The position numbers and the translations under genes are program-made. Below, piece by piece: positions 16,865-26,614 of a stretch of 64,000 nucleotides of DNA. Each line of letters begins with the position of its first letter. The stretch's first letter is position 1. The notes under the pieces were generated by a model, which worked only from the letters and a program-made list of their open reading frames with translations, made no database searches and had not been told where the DNA came from. Source of the stretch: Streptomyces sp. ISL-98 (lineage in GTDB: Bacteria; Actinomycetota; Actinomycetes; Streptomycetales; Streptomycetaceae); NCBI RefSeq assembly GCF_018614055.1, contig NZ_JAGGPB010000001.1, positions 321,209 through 385,208 on the forward strand. Direction: 5' to 3'.

Positions 16865-19800
16865 TCAGCCCGCCAGGCAGGACGGACCGAGCAGCACCTT
16901 CAGGTCGCCGAAGAGCGCCGGGTCCGGCTGAACGCGGTGCCGGTCGAGCCGCAGCACCGTCGTCTTGCGCGCCCCCTGGAGCTTGATCCGGACCTCCGTG
17001 TTGCCCCGGTGGTGGTTCAGGATCTCGCCGAGCTTGGTCACCATCGGCGGCGTGACCTTCACCGTCGGGATGGTGAGGACCACGGGCGCGTTCGTCCCGG
17101 CCGAGGACACGTCGGGGACCATCAGCTCCATGGCGACGAGCCGCGGAATGTCCTCACGCTTGTCGAGGCGGCCTTTGACGAAGACCACGGTGTCCTCGAC
17201 GAGCTGGGTGGACACCAGTTGATACGTCGCCGGGAAGAACATGCACTCGATGGAACCGGCCAGGTCCTCGACGGTGGCGATGGCCCACGCGTTGCCCTGC
17301 TTGGTCATCTTGCGCTGGAGGCCGGAGATGATGCCGCCGATGGTGACGATCGCGCCGTCGGAGTGCTCGCCGCCGGTGAGCTGCGAGATCGCGGCGTCGG
17401 CCTTGTCGCTCAGAATGTGCTCGATGCCGAAGAGCGGGTGGTCGGAGACGTACAGGCCGAGCATCTCCCGCTCCTGCGCCAGCAGGTAGGACTTCTCCCA
17501 CTCGATGTCGGAGAACTCGACGTCCAGCCCGAAGCCCGGCTCGTCGCTGTCCTCCTCGCCCATCCCGCCGAAGAGGTCGAACTGGCCCTCGGCCTCCTTG
17601 CGCTTGACCGCCACCACGTTGTCGATCATCGGCTCGTGGTGGGCGACGAGGCCCTTGCGGGTGTGCCCCATCTCGTCGAAGGCACCGGCCTTGATCAGCG
17701 ACTCGACCGTGCGCTTGTTGCAGACGACGGCCTCGACCTTGTCGAGGAAGTCGGGGAACGAGAGGTACTTCCCCTTCGCCTTGCGGCACCGGATGATCGA
17801 GTCGACGACGTTCGTACCGACGTTGCGCACGGCGGTGAGGCCGAAGAGGATCACGTCGTCGCCCTGGGCGGCGAAGTTCGCCTGGGACTCGTTGACATTG
17901 GGCGGCAGCACCTTGATGCCCATGCGCCGGCACTCGTTCAGATAGACGGCCGACTTGTCCTTGTCGTCCTTGACCGAGGTCAGCAGCGCGGCCATGTACT
18001 CGGCGGGGTGGTTCGCCTTGAGATACGCCGTCCAGTACGTGACCAGCCCGTACGCCGAGGAGTGCGCCTTGTTGAACGCGTAACCGGCGAAGGGCACCAG
18101 GACGTCCCACAGCGCCTGAATGGCCTGGTCGCTGAAGCCGTTCTTGCGGGCGCCGGCCTGGAAGAGCACGAAGTTCTTCGCCAGCTCCTCAGGCTTCTTC
18201 TTGCCCATCACGCGGCGGAGGATGTCGGCCTCACCGAGCGAGTACCCGGCGACGATCTGGGCGGCCTTCTGCACCTGCTCCTGGTACACGATGAGGCCGT
18301 AGGTGAGGCCCAGGATCTCCTTGAGCGGCTCCTCCAGCTCCTTGTGGATCGGGGTGATCTCCTGGCGGTTGTTCTTGCGCTCCGCGTAGTTCGTGTGCGA
18401 GTTCATGCCCATCGGGCCCGGCCGGTAGAGGGCCGAGACGGCGGAAATGTCCTCGAAGTTGTCGGGCTGCATCTGGCGCAGCAGCGAGCGCATCGGACCG
18501 CCGTCGAACTGGAAGACGCCGAGCGTGTCACCGCGGCAGAGCATCTCGTACGTCTTGGGGTCGTCCAGCGGGAGGTCGAGCATCTCCAGCTTGATGCCCT
18601 TGTTGGCCTCCACCATCTTGACGGCGTCGTCCATGATCGTGAGGTTGCGCAGCCCGAGGAAGTCCATCTTCAGCAGGCCGAGCGACTCGCACTGGGGGTA
18701 GTCCCACTGCGTGATGGTGACGCCGTCGGTGTGCCGCACCCAGATCGGGGCGTGGTCGACGATGGGCTCGCTGGACATGATCACGCCGGCCGCGTGCACG
18801 CCCATCTGCCGGACCAGGCCCTCGACGCCCTTGGCGGTGTCGATGACCTTCTTGACGTCCGGCTCGTTCTCGTACATCCCCCGGATTTCGCCCGCCTCGT
18901 TGTAGCGCGGGTGCTTGGGATCGGTGATGCCGGAGAGGTCGATGCCCTTGCCGAGGACGTCGGCGGGCATGGCCTTGGTGAGGCGGTCGCCCATGGCGTA
19001 CGGATAGCCGAGGACTCGGGCCGAGTCCTTGATGGCGTTCTTCGCCTTGATCTTTCCGTAGGTGCCGATCATGGCGACCTTGTCGGCGCCGTACTTCTCC
19101 GTCACGTACCTGATCACTTCGACGCGCCTGCGCTCGTCGAAGTCGATGTCGACATCGGGCATGGAGACGCGCTCGGGGTTGAGGAACCGCTCGAAGATCA
19201 GTCCGTGCGTGATCGGATCGAGGTCGGTGATGCCCATCGCATACGCCACGATCGAACCGGCCGCGGAGCCTCGGCCGGGGCCGACCGCGATGCCGTTGTT
19301 CTTGGCCCACATGATGAAGTCGGCGACGACCAGGAAGTACCCCGGGAACCCCATCTGGATGATGATGTCCATCTCGTACTCGGCCTGCTTCTGCCGGTCC
19401 TCGGGGACACCGCCCGGGTAGCGGCGGTTCATGCCGACCCGGACTTCCTCCTGGAACCAGGTGATCTCCGTGAAGCCGTCCGGGATGTCGAACTTCGGCA
19501 TGAGGTTCTTCGCCTCGAACATGCCGGTGGTGTCGATCTGCTGCGCGACCAGAAGGGTGTTGCGGCAGCCTTCCTGCCAGGCGTCGGAGGAGTCGACGGC
19601 GTACATCTCGTCGGTCGACTTCAGGTAGTAGCCGGTGCCGTCGAAGCGGAAGCGGTCCGGGTCCGAGAGGTTCTTGCCGGTCTGGATGCACAGCAGCGCG
19701 TCGTGCGCGGTCGCCTCGTTGGCGTACGTGTAGTGCGAGTCGTTGGTGACCAGCGGGGGGATGTCGAGCTTCTTGCCGATCTCCAGGAGTCCGTCACGGA

Positions 19801-20404
19801 CGCGGCGCTCGATCTCGATGCCGTGGTCCATCAGCTCCAGGAAGTACTTGCCCTCGCCGAAGATGTCCTTGTAGTCGGAGGCCGCCTGCACCGCTTCGTC
19901 GAACTGACCGAGCCGCAGCCGCGTCTGCACCTCGCCCGACGGACAGCCGGTGGACGCGATGAGCCCTTCCGACCACTGGGCGATGGTCTCCTTGTCCATG
20001 CGCGGCCACTTCGTCAGCCAGCCCTCGGCGTACGCGTCGGAGGACAGCCGGAAGAGATTGTGCAGCCCTGTCTTGTTCGCCGCCCAGATCGTCTTGTGCG
20101 TGTAACCACCCGAACCCGACACGTCGTCGCGCTTCTGGTGCGGCTGGCCCCACTGGATACGGCGCTTGTTGCGCCGCGACTCCGGGGCGACGTACGCCTC
20201 GATGCCGATGATCGGCGTCACCCCCGCCTTCTTCGCCGAATGGAAGAAGTCGTAGGCACCGTGCAGGTTGCCGTGGTCGGTCATCGCGATGTGCGACATG
20301 CCCATCTCGTTGCACGCCTCGAACATGTCCTTGAGCCGCGCAGCACCGTCCAGCAGCGAGTACTGGGTGTGAACGTGAAGGTGCGTGAAGGGCGGCTTGG
20401 TCAC
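16865..20404 (-). CDS. dnaE: DNA polymerase III alpha subunit
   Basis: The replicative polymerase catalytic subunit, 1179 residues. The N-terminal PHP domain has HLHVHTQYSLLDG and MTDHGNLHGAYDFF. The palm has GPGRGSAAGSIVAYAMG and the catalytic aspartates in MPDVDIDFDERRR, around residues 415-425. A helix-hairpin-helix region (GIKVLPPNVNES onward) and an OB domain (VTIGGIISGLQRKMTKQG) follow. The GTG start (VTKPPFTHLHVH) has GGAGG nine bases upstream. Length and order match actinobacterial DnaE1; whether a second DnaE exists elsewhere cannot be seen. It is monocistronic here. Confidence 0.97.
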   Translation of the reverse strand: MTKPPFTHLHVHTQYSLLDGAARLKDMFEACNEMGMSHIAMTDHGNLHGAYDFFHSAKKAGVTPIIGIEAYVAPESRRNKRRIQWGQPHQKRDDVSGSGGYTHKTIWAANKTGLHNLFRLSSDAYAEGWLTKWPRMDKETIAQWSEGLIASTGCPSGEVQTRLRLGQFDEAVQAASDYKDIFGEGKYFLELMDHGIEIERRVRDGLLEIGKKLDIPPLVTNDSHYTYANEATAHDALLCIQTGKNLSDPDRFRFDGTGYYLKSTDEMYAVDSSDAWQEGCRNTLLVAQQIDTTGMFEAKNLMPKFDIPDGFTEITWFQEEVRVGMNRRYPGGVPEDRQKQAEYEMDIIIQMGFPGYFLVVADFIMWAKNNGIAVGPGRGSAAGSIVAYAMGITDLDPITHGLIFERFLNPERVSMPDVDIDFDERRRVEVIRYVTEKYGADKVAMIGTYGKIKAKNAIKDSARVLGYPYAMGDRLTKAMPADVLGKGIDLSGITDPKHPRYNEAGEIRGMYENEPDVKKVIDTAKGVEGLVRQMGVHAAGVIMSSEPIVDHAPIWVRHTDGVTITQWDYPQCESLGLLKMDFLGLRNLTIMDDAVKMVEANKGIKLEMLDLPLDDPKTYEMLCRGDTLGVFQFDGGPMRSLLRQMQPDNFEDISAVSALYRPGPMGMNSHTNYAERKNNRQEITPIHKELEEPLKEILGLTYGLIVYQEQVQKAAQIVAGYSLGEADILRRVMGKKKPEELAKNFVLFQAGARKNGFSDQAIQALWDVLVPFAGYAFNKAHSSAYGLVTYWTAYLKANHPAEYMAALLTSVKDDKDKSAVYLNECRRMGIKVLPPNVNESQANFAAQGDDVILFGLTAVRNVGTNVVDSIIRCRKAKGKYLSFPDFLDKVEAVVCNKRTVESLIKAGAFDEMGHTRKGLVAHHEPMIDNVVAVKRKEAEGQFDLFGGMGEEDSDEPGFGLDVEFSDIEWEKSYLLAQEREMLGLYVSDHPLFGIEHILSDKADAAISQLTGGEHSDGAIVTIGGIISGLQRKMTKQGNAWAIATVEDLAGSIECMFFPATYQLVSTQLVEDTVVFVKGRLDKREDIPRLVAMELMVPDVSSAGTNAPVVLTIPTVKVTPPMVTKLGEILNHHRGNTEVRIKLQGARKTTVLRLDRHRVQPDPALFGDLKVLLGPSCLAG

Positions 20405-20606
20405 GGTGATGGCCTCCGGCAAAACGGTCGGTGACAGGTCGGGTGGACAGCGCTGAAGTCTACTTCGGCAGACTGACAACGACGGGGCACTCACGGGTAC
20501 GGTCGAGCGTTGGACGGGGCGGAACCAGTCCCTCGCCCAGTCCCTTGCCCAGCCCAGTATTCAGTCCCAATCAGCCATGTAAGCCATGCACCAGGAGGCC
20601 CCGGCG

Positions 20607-21956
20607 ATGTCGGTCCAGCAGACAGACGCTGCTCAGCGCGGCGAGCAGATTCTCGCCGTTTTCGACACCGCGTTCGGAGAGCTCCTGGCGGCCGACCCGG
20701 CCGCCTTCCGGGTCAAGTTCCGCAAGATGGCCGCCTCGGCCTTCGCCTTCTACCGGGGCACGGCGTGCCTGTTCTACGCCGACCTGGAGCAGGATCACGC
20801 CGGGTGGGGTGGCGGGAACAAGCACAGCGGCCCGTACCTGGACGAGCGCACCGGCCGGGTCTGGATCCACGGCGATCTCCACGCCGAGAACTTCGGCACG
20901 TACATGGACTCCCAGGGCCGGCTGATCTTCAACGTCAACGACTTCGACGAGGCGTACGTCGGCCCCTTCACCTGGGACCTCAAGCGCTTCGCCGCCTCCG
21001 TCGCGCTCATCGGCTACACCAAGGCGCTCGGCGACGCACAGATCACCGAGCTGGTGCGGACGTACGCCGCCGCCTACCGCGAGCGCATCCACGCCCTGGC
21101 CGCCGGCGCCAAGAATGACGAGGTCCCGCCCTTCACGCTGGACACGGCCGAGGGGCCGCTGCTCGGCGCGCTGCGCTCCGCACGCTCGCTGACCCGCTTC
21201 GGTCTGCTGGAGACCATGACCGAGATCCGCGAGTTCGAGCGCCGCTTCGCGCCGGACGGCGGCACCATCGACCTCGACGCCGCCACGCGCTACAAGGTGC
21301 TGGCGGCCTTCGACGGGTACCTGGAGACGCTGCCCGAGTCCAGCCTGACCCGCCCCGACTCGTACCGGGTGAAGGACGTCGTCGGACGCCGCGGCATCGG
21401 TATCGGATCCGCGGGCCTGCCGTCGTACAACATCCTGCTCGAAGGCAACAGCGACGCCCTGGAGAACGACGTCGTGATCTACATGAAGCAGGCGCAGACC
21501 CCGGCCGTCTCCCGGCACATCACCGACGGCGCCGTCCGCGAGTACTTCCAGCACGAGGGCCACCGCACGGTGATCTCCCAGCGGGCGCTCCAGGACCATG
21601 CCGACCCGTGGCTGGGCTGGACCGAGCTGGACGGCCGCGGGCAGCTGGTGGCGGAGGTCTCGCCGTACGCCGTGGACCTGGACTGGTCGGACATCGACGA
21701 CCCGGACGAGATCGCGGCGGTCGTGGCCGACCTCGGCCGGGCCACCGCGACGATGCACGCGGCGGCGGACGACCAGAGCGGTCACTCGCTGGTGCCGTTC
21801 TCCACCGAGCGGGCGATCGACGCGGCGATCGCGGCCGACGAGGACAGCTTCGGCGACCTGCTCGTGGACTTCGCGCACTCCTACGGGGCGCGGGCACGGG
21901 CCGACCACCAGATCTTTGTCGACTTGTTCCGCAATGGCCGGATTCCCGGTCTCTAG
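20607..21956 (+). CDS. DUF2252 family protein (kinase-like fold)
   Basis: A 449-residue cytoplasmic protein starting MSVQQTDAAQRGEQILAVFD, with AGGAGG nine bases upstream. Motifs: FYRGTACLFYADLEQDH, WIHGDLHAENFGTYMD, FNVNDFDEAYVGPFTWDLKR and, in the C-terminal half, VGRRGIGIGSAGLPSYNILL. The HGDLHAENFG plus DFDEA pair resembles the catalytic and metal-binding loops of aminoglycoside phosphotransferase-like kinases, which suggests a phosphotransferase or pseudokinase. DUF2252 has no established reaction that I know of. It is divergent from dnaE. Confidence 0.83.
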   Translation: MSVQQTDAAQRGEQILAVFDTAFGELLAADPAAFRVKFRKMAASAFAFYRGTACLFYADLEQDHAGWGGGNKHSGPYLDERTGRVWIHGDLHAENFGTYMDSQGRLIFNVNDFDEAYVGPFTWDLKRFAASVALIGYTKALGDAQITELVRTYAAAYRERIHALAAGAKNDEVPPFTLDTAEGPLLGALRSARSLTRFGLLETMTEIREFERRFAPDGGTIDLDAATRYKVLAAFDGYLETLPESSLTRPDSYRVKDVVGRRGIGIGSAGLPSYNILLEGNSDALENDVVIYMKQAQTPAVSRHITDGAVREYFQHEGHRTVISQRALQDHADPWLGWTELDGRGQLVAEVSPYAVDLDWSDIDDPDEIAAVVADLGRATATMHAAADDQSGHSLVPFSTERAIDAAIAADEDSFGDLLVDFAHSYGARARADHQIFVDLFRNGRIPGL

Positions 21957-21969
21957 TCTCAGCGGACTT

Positions 21970-21982
21970 TAAGAGTCTCTTA
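21970..21982. promoter_or_regulatory. 13-bp palindrome upstream of the 22010 gene
   Basis: TAAGAGTCTCTTA is a perfect odd palindrome about 28 bases before the ATG at 22010 and 14 bases after the DUF2252 stop. Placement fits an operator; this is inference. Confidence 0.3.
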
Positions 21983-22009
21983 CGGGCGCACGTGGGAAAC
22001 TCACGAGCT

Positions 22010-22708
22010 ATGGACATCTCGGGGACGCGGCTCAGGGCGGCACGCGCGGCGCTTTTCACAGCGCTCGTCGTGACGCTCTCCGCCGCGTCCCATGTGCTGC
22101 TCTCCCGGGTCCCGCTGCCCCTGACCGTCGTCGCCGCGCTCGCGGCCGTCGTGTTCACCGTGGCGTATGCACTGGCGGGCCGGGAGCGCGGCTTCGGGGC
22201 GATCGCCGGTCTGCTCGTGCCACTGGAGCTGGCCGCCGACACCGTGTTCACCACCGGACAGCACGTCTGTTACGGGCCCGCGGGCGGGCCGGTGGCAGGC
22301 TCCCTGCGCTCCGTCGGCCTGGACGTACTGTGCGGCGGCAGCGCCAGTAGCGGGCTGGGATCCCCGCTCGTACGGGTCACGGGCCCCCGGGAGAGCGTCG
22401 CCGCCCTCCTCAACTCCCCCGATCCCGCCCTGCCCTGGCTGCTGCTCGCCGCCCACGTGACGGTCGGGCTGCTCGCCGCGGCCTGGCTGCGGCGCGGTGA
22501 GGCCGCGCTCGCCGGGCTGGTGCGGACGGTTGCCGCGTTCGCCTTCCGGCCGCTGCTGCTCGTGGTCGCCGTGTCGGCCTCGGCCCACCGGTTCGTACGG
22601 CGCGTGGTCCGCCCCGCGCGCCGTGCCCGTACCGCTTTCCACGCCCGTCTGTTCGTGAACTCCGTCGGACGGCGGGGGCCGCCGCGCTCGGCATTCGTTT
22701 CTGCCTGA
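22010..22708 (+). CDS. hypothetical membrane protein
   Basis: A 232-residue protein, MDISGTRLRAARAALFTALV at the start. It has about five hydrophobic helices, including FTALVVTLSAASHVLLSR, LTVVAALAAVVFTVAYALAG, LPWLLLAAHVTVGLLAAAWL and AFRPLLLVVAVSASAHRFV. A loop contains two cysteines (GQHVCYGPAGG and LDVLCGGSA) that would face outside. It directly precedes the DsbA-like thiol protein by 41 bases, so it may be co-expressed with it and be a redox partner; that is inference. I do not recognise a named family. Confidence 0.7.
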   Translation: MDISGTRLRAARAALFTALVVTLSAASHVLLSRVPLPLTVVAALAAVVFTVAYALAGRERGFGAIAGLLVPLELAADTVFTTGQHVCYGPAGGPVAGSLRSVGLDVLCGGSASSGLGSPLVRVTGPRESVAALLNSPDPALPWLLLAAHVTVGLLAAAWLRRGEAALAGLVRTVAAFAFRPLLLVVAVSASAHRFVRRVVRPARRARTAFHARLFVNSVGRRGPPRSAFVSA

Positions 22709-22749
22709 GCCCAGCCCCCCTTTCCTCGCCCCACACGGAGAAAACGATC

Positions 22750-23568
22750 ATGAGTGCACGCAACAACCAGGCCAACAAGGCAGCGGCCCGCGAGCGGCTG
22801 CGCATCGAGCGCGAGCGCCAGGCCAAGAGGGACCGGACGCGCCGTCGGCTGATCGTCGCCGCGTCGATCGTCGGAGTCCTCGCGATCGCCGGCGGCGTCG
22901 GATACGGCGTCATGCAGGCGAACAAGCCCTCCCAGTGGGAGGCCGCCAAGAACGAGAAGCAGATCACCGCGCCCGCGAACACCACGGGCAAGAACGGCAC
23001 GACTCTCGTCATCGGCAAGAAGGACGCCAAGAAGACGCTGGAGCTGTACGAGGACTCCCGCTGCCCGGTCTGCGCGACCTTCGAGCAGGCCAACGGCGAG
23101 ACCATCAAGAAGGACGTCGACGCCGGCAAGTACAAGCTCCGGTACGTCGGCGCCGCCTTCATCGACCGGACCATCCCGGGCGAGGGCTCGCGGAACGCGC
23201 TGAGCGCGCTGGGGGCGGCGCTCGATGTCAGCCCCGAGGCATTCCTGGAGTACAAGGGCGCGCTGTACGCCCAGAAGAACCACCCGGCGGAGCAGGACGA
23301 CAAGTTCGCCAAGGACGATTACCTGCTCAAGATCGCCGACGAGGTCGACGCCCTCAAGGGCAACAAGAAGTTCCAGAAGGACGTGCAGGACGGCACCTTC
23401 GACGCGTGGGCGCTGAAGATGGCGGACACCTTCCAGAAGAGTGGCGTGAGGGGCACTCCGGCGCTCAAGATGGACGGCAAGACGCTCACCGGTTCGGGCG
23501 GCAAGGGCAGCCCGCCGATGACCGCCGAGGAGTTCAAGACCGCCATCGACAAGGCCCTCAAGGGGTAG
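22750..23568 (+). CDS. DsbA-like membrane-anchored thioredoxin-fold protein
   Basis: A 272-residue protein. A basic cytoplasmic tail (ARERLRIERERQAKRDRTRR) precedes one membrane anchor, RLIVAASIVGVLAIAGGVGY (about 33-52), and an extracellular thioredoxin-like domain. The redox motif is CPVC in EDSRCPVCATFEQ; the cis-proline is in VRGTPALKMDG. The helical insert between them is typical of DsbA / thioredoxin_4 proteins. ATG follows a weak ribosome site (ACGGAGAAAACG). It should form or isomerise disulfides in exported proteins. A terminator lies just downstream. Confidence 0.9.
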   Translation: MSARNNQANKAAARERLRIERERQAKRDRTRRRLIVAASIVGVLAIAGGVGYGVMQANKPSQWEAAKNEKQITAPANTTGKNGTTLVIGKKDAKKTLELYEDSRCPVCATFEQANGETIKKDVDAGKYKLRYVGAAFIDRTIPGEGSRNALSALGAALDVSPEAFLEYKGALYAQKNHPAEQDDKFAKDDYLLKIADEVDALKGNKKFQKDVQDGTFDAWALKMADTFQKSGVRGTPALKMDGKTLTGSGGKGSPPMTAEEFKTAIDKALKG

Positions 23569-23589
23569 TCGGCACACGGCACTTCACCC

Positions 23590-23625
23590 AAGGGTGGGCG
23601 AACATTCTTGCGTTTGCCCACCCTT
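23590..23625 (+). terminator. hairpin after the DsbA-like gene
   Basis: AAGGGTGGGC (23590-23599) pairs perfectly with GCCCACCCTT (23616-23625), 21 bases after the stop codon. Confidence 0.75.
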
Positions 23626-23626
23626 C

Positions 23627-23653
23627 GGCCGTACTGATCAGTAATGTACGGCC
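23627..23653. promoter_or_regulatory. inverted repeat abutting the PhoD start codon
   Basis: GGCCGTAC (23627-23634) and GTACGGCC (23646-23653) form an 8-bp dyad ending at the base before the GTG start. It could be an operator or an RNA hairpin blocking translation. No Shine-Dalgarno sequence is visible in it. Confidence 0.35.
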
Positions 23654-25297
23654 GTGACCAGTCGATTTTCTTCATCTCCCAGCCGCCGCACGGTCGTCAA
23701 GGCCGCTGCTGCCACCGCTGTTGCCGTCCCTGTCGTCGCCGGTACGAGTGCCGCCGCCGCTGCCGTACAGAGACCCGAATTCCTCCATGGCGTCGCCTCC
23801 GGCGACCCGTTGTCCGACGGCGTACTGCTGTGGACCCGTATTACGCCGACCCCCGACGCCGTACCGGGCTCCGGCAAGGGGCCCGATGTGACCGTGAGTT
23901 GGGAGGTCGCGGAGGACAAGGGATTCGCCAAGACCGTCGCCCGCGGCACGACCACCGCGCGGGCCACGACCGACCACACGGTCAAGGTCGACGTAAGGGG
24001 CCTGCGCCAGGCCACCGCCTATTACTTCCGCTTCACCGCCGACGGCGCGGTCTCCCCCGTCGCCCGCACCCGCACCGCTCCCGCCGCCGACGCCGCCACG
24101 CCCGGTGTGCGCTTCGGTGTCGTCTCCTGCGCCAACTGGGAGTCGGGCTACTTCTCCGCCTACCGCCATCTCGCCGCCCGCACCGACCTCGACGCGGTGC
24201 TCCATCTCGGCGACTACATATACGAGTACGCAACGGGCGGCTACCCGGAGCCCAAGTACGTCGTACGTCAGCACGAGCCGGCGCACGAGATCGTCAGCCT
24301 CGCCGACTACCGCACCCGGCACGGCAAGTACAAGACGGACGCCGATCTCCAGGCGCTGCACGCCGCGCACCCGGTCATCGCGATATGGGACGACCACGAG
24401 TTCGCCAACGACGCCTGGTCGGGAGGCGCGGAGAACCACACGCCGGGCACCGAGGGCGAGTGGGCCGCGCGCGTGGCTGCCGCCAAGCAGGCGTACTTCG
24501 AGTGGATGCCGGTCCGTGCCTCCACCGAAGGCACCGTCTACCGCCGCCTGCGCTTCGGCAAGCTGGCGGATCTGCACCTCCTCGACCTGCGGTCGTTCCG
24601 CTCCGAGCAGGCCAAGGTCGGCAGCGGCTCAGTGGACGACCCGGAGCGTACGGTCACGGGCCGCGCCCAGCTGGACTGGCTGAAGTCGGGGCTCGCCTCG
24701 TCGGACGCCGCCTGGAAGCTGGTCGGTACGTCGGTGATGATCTCGCCGGTGGCCTTCGGCTCCGTACCGGCCCATCTCCTGGAGCCGATAGCCAAGTTGC
24801 TCGGCCTGCCCAAGGAGGGTCTCGCGGTCAACGTCGACCAGTGGGACGGCTACACGGACGACCGCAAGGAGCTGATCACCCACCTCAAGGACAGGGCGAT
24901 CAAGAACACGGTCTTCCTCACCGGCGACATCCACATGGCGTGGGCCAACGACGTGCCGGTCAAGGCGGCGACGTACCCGCTGTCGCAGTCCGCCGCGACC
25001 GAGTTCGTGGTCACCTCGGTGTCGTCGGACAACCTCGACGACATCCTGCATGTCGCGCCGCAGACCGTCTCGCTGGTGGCGTCGGCGGCGGTCAAGGCCG
25101 CCAACCGCCATGTGAAGTGGCTGGACATGGACTCTCACGGCTACGGCGTCCTCGACGTGACCGCTGAGCAGTCGCAGATGGACTACTACGTCCTGTCCGC
25201 CAAGGAGAAGCAGGACGCGACGGCGGAGTGGACCCGCTCGTACCGCACGCTCAGTGGAACGCAGAAGGTCGAGCGGGTGAACCAGCCGGTTCGCTGA
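23654..25297 (+). CDS. phoD: PhoD-type alkaline phosphatase/phosphodiesterase, Tat-exported
   Basis: A 547-residue secreted metallophosphatase. The N terminus [18 protein letters not shown] is a twin-arginine signal with cleavage near AAAAA at about 36. The PhoD N domain ([20 protein letters not shown]) is followed by the metallophosphoesterase core: [48 protein letters not shown] and [10 protein letters not shown], supplying the iron/calcium ligands of the family. The start is a GTG. The symbol reflects the family; several paralogues exist in streptomycetes. I see no convincing PHO-box repeat (GTTCACC type) upstream, so PhoP control is not supported by sequence. Confidence 0.87.
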   Translation: MTSRFSSSPSRRTVVKAAAATAVAVPVVAGTSAAAAAVQRPEFLHGVASGDPLSDGVLLWTRITPTPDAVPGSGKGPDVTVSWEVAEDKGFAKTVARGTTTARATTDHTVKVDVRGLRQATAYYFRFTADGAVSPVARTRTAPAADAATPGVRFGVVSCANWESGYFSAYRHLAARTDLDAVLHLGDYIYEYATGGYPEPKYVVRQHEPAHEIVSLADYRTRHGKYKTDADLQALHAAHPVIAIWDDHEFANDAWSGGAENHTPGTEGEWAARVAAAKQAYFEWMPVRASTEGTVYRRLRFGKLADLHLLDLRSFRSEQAKVGSGSVDDPERTVTGRAQLDWLKSGLASSDAAWKLVGTSVMISPVAFGSVPAHLLEPIAKLLGLPKEGLAVNVDQWDGYTDDRKELITHLKDRAIKNTVFLTGDIHMAWANDVPVKAATYPLSQSAATEFVVTSVSSDNLDDILHVAPQTVSLVASAAVKAANRHVKWLDMDSHGYGVLDVTAEQSQMDYYVLSAKEKQDATAEWTRSYRTLSGTQKVERVNQPVR

Positions 25298-25346
25298 TAG
25301 GCGATTTTCAGCCATGCGGGGCCTGTTACCAACAGATCACGCCAAG

Positions 25347-25396
25347 AGGTGGGTGGTGTTAATTCGCCATCCCGAATGCGGACACACCACCCGCCT
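25347..25396 (+). terminator. hairpin after the PhoD-type gene
   Basis: AGGTGGGTGGTGT (25347-25359) pairs with ACACCACCCGCCT (25384-25396), with one G-U type position. Confidence 0.65.
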
Positions 25397-25397
25397 C

Positions 25398-25505
25398 GGT
25401 AACCCCAGCAGTTACCTCTGGATCTCAAAGTCTGGACCAGGCCGAAAGTTTTCGCCCCGATGCCCCAATTGATCTGAGGATTGATTGGGCTTGATCGCCA
25501 CTGAT
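25398..25505 (+). promoter_or_regulatory. GTTACC dyad and phased TTGAT repeats upstream of the metalloprotease
   Basis: GGTAAC (25398) and GTTACC (25411) form a 6-bp dyad with a 7-base loop. Further down, TTGAT occurs at 25469, 25481 and 25491, and TGAT at 25502, so the copies are about one helical turn apart. The set lies 77-184 bases upstream of the GTG start and resembles a tandem regulator-binding site. No regulator is identified. Confidence 0.4.
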
Positions 25506-25581
25506 CAACATCTGACATGCGCACGTAATCTCCCGGCAGCGGCGAGGAAGTCACCCTCGCCCACCCCCGCGAGGAGTCAAC

Positions 25582-26589
25582 GTGCGAGCTGTTGCCCGTA
25601 TATCCCCCCTTCTGCGCAAGCGCTTCATCGGTACCGCCGTCATGGCCGGAACTCTTGCCCTGTCCACGCTCTCCGCACCCGCCGGAGTCGCCGTGGCCAA
25701 GGCCCCCAAGGCCTCCACGGAGAAGTGCGTCGAGGACACGCACGCGAGCGCCACGGCCCGCGAGGCACGCCCCTCGGGCGAGCAGCACGCCCACGAGCCC
25801 AACGAGGTGACCGCCGCCAAGGCCAAAGCCATGGACGCGGACCTCCAGAAGAGACTCGACAAGCTCCGATCGTCCGGCGCCGCCACCGGCAGAGGGTTCT
25901 CGGCCACGGCCGTGACCAACATCCCGGTGTACTTCCACGTCATCCACAGCGGCACCACCGGCAAGCTCTCGGCGACCGACATCAACAACCAGATGGCGGT
26001 CCTCAACTCGGCCTTCGGCGGCCAGGGCACCGGGAACGTCAACTCCAACTTCCAGTTCACGCTGGCCGCCACGGACTACACGGACAACGCCTCCTGGTAC
26101 AACCTGGCCTCCGGCTCGACCGCCGAGAAGGAGATGAAGTCCACCCTGCGCCAGGGCGGCCCCGGCGCCCTGAACTTCTACACCGCCAACCTCAGCGGCG
26201 GCCTGCTCGGCTGGGCGACCTTCCCGAGCTCGTACAACTCCAACCCGGGCATGGACGGCGTCGTCGTCCTCGACAAGTCGCTGCCCGGCGGCTCCGCCGC
26301 CAACTACAACGAGGGCGACACCGCCACCCACGAGGTCGGCCACTGGATGGGCCTTTACCACACCTTCCAGGGCGGCTGTAACGGCAACGGCGACTACGTC
26401 ACCGACACCCCGGCCGAGAAGAGCGCGGCGTACCAGTGCCCGACCGGCCGTGACTCCTGCGCCAGCAAGACCGGCACCGACCCGATCCACAACTTCATGG
26501 ACTACACGTACGACAACTGCATGTACCAGTTCACCCAGGGCCAGGTGACGCGTATGAGCGACAGCTGGACGGCGTACCGCGCCGGCTGA
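25582..26589 (+). CDS. secreted zinc metalloprotease, pappalysin-like (M43)
   Basis: A 335-residue exported protease. A signal peptide ([20 protein letters not shown], cleavage near residue 35-40) is followed by a charged propeptide-like stretch to about residue 110. The catalytic motif [11 protein letters not shown] (250-260) is the extended HExxHxxGxxH zinc site of metzincins; the Met-turn is in [22 protein letters not shown] and [12 protein letters not shown] fit M43 cytophagalysin-type proteases. Cysteines in the C-terminal third probably form disulfides. The GTG start has GAGGAG six bases before it. The proregion suggests activation after secretion; the substrate is unknown. Confidence 0.9.
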   Translation: MRAVARISPLLRKRFIGTAVMAGTLALSTLSAPAGVAVAKAPKASTEKCVEDTHASATAREARPSGEQHAHEPNEVTAAKAKAMDADLQKRLDKLRSSGAATGRGFSATAVTNIPVYFHVIHSGTTGKLSATDINNQMAVLNSAFGGQGTGNVNSNFQFTLAATDYTDNASWYNLASGSTAEKEMKSTLRQGGPGALNFYTANLSGGLLGWATFPSSYNSNPGMDGVVVLDKSLPGGSAANYNEGDTATHEVGHWMGLYHTFQGGCNGNGDYVTDTPAEKSAAYQCPTGRDSCASKTGTDPIHNFMDYTYDNCMYQFTQGQVTRMSDSWTAYRAG

Positions 26590-26614
26590 CCGGACGGTCC
26601 TCTACCCTGACGCC

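Noticed and set aside
16835..20434. Open frame of nearly 1200 codons antisense to dnaE
   Set aside because: It mirrors the third-position GC bias of dnaE; its translation is low-complexity (LDDV/VRGR-rich) with no motif, and dnaE is complete on the other strand.
23569..23653. PHO box upstream of the PhoD-type gene
   Set aside because: No GTTCACC-type direct repeats with 11-base period; only one weak half-site (CTTCACCC).
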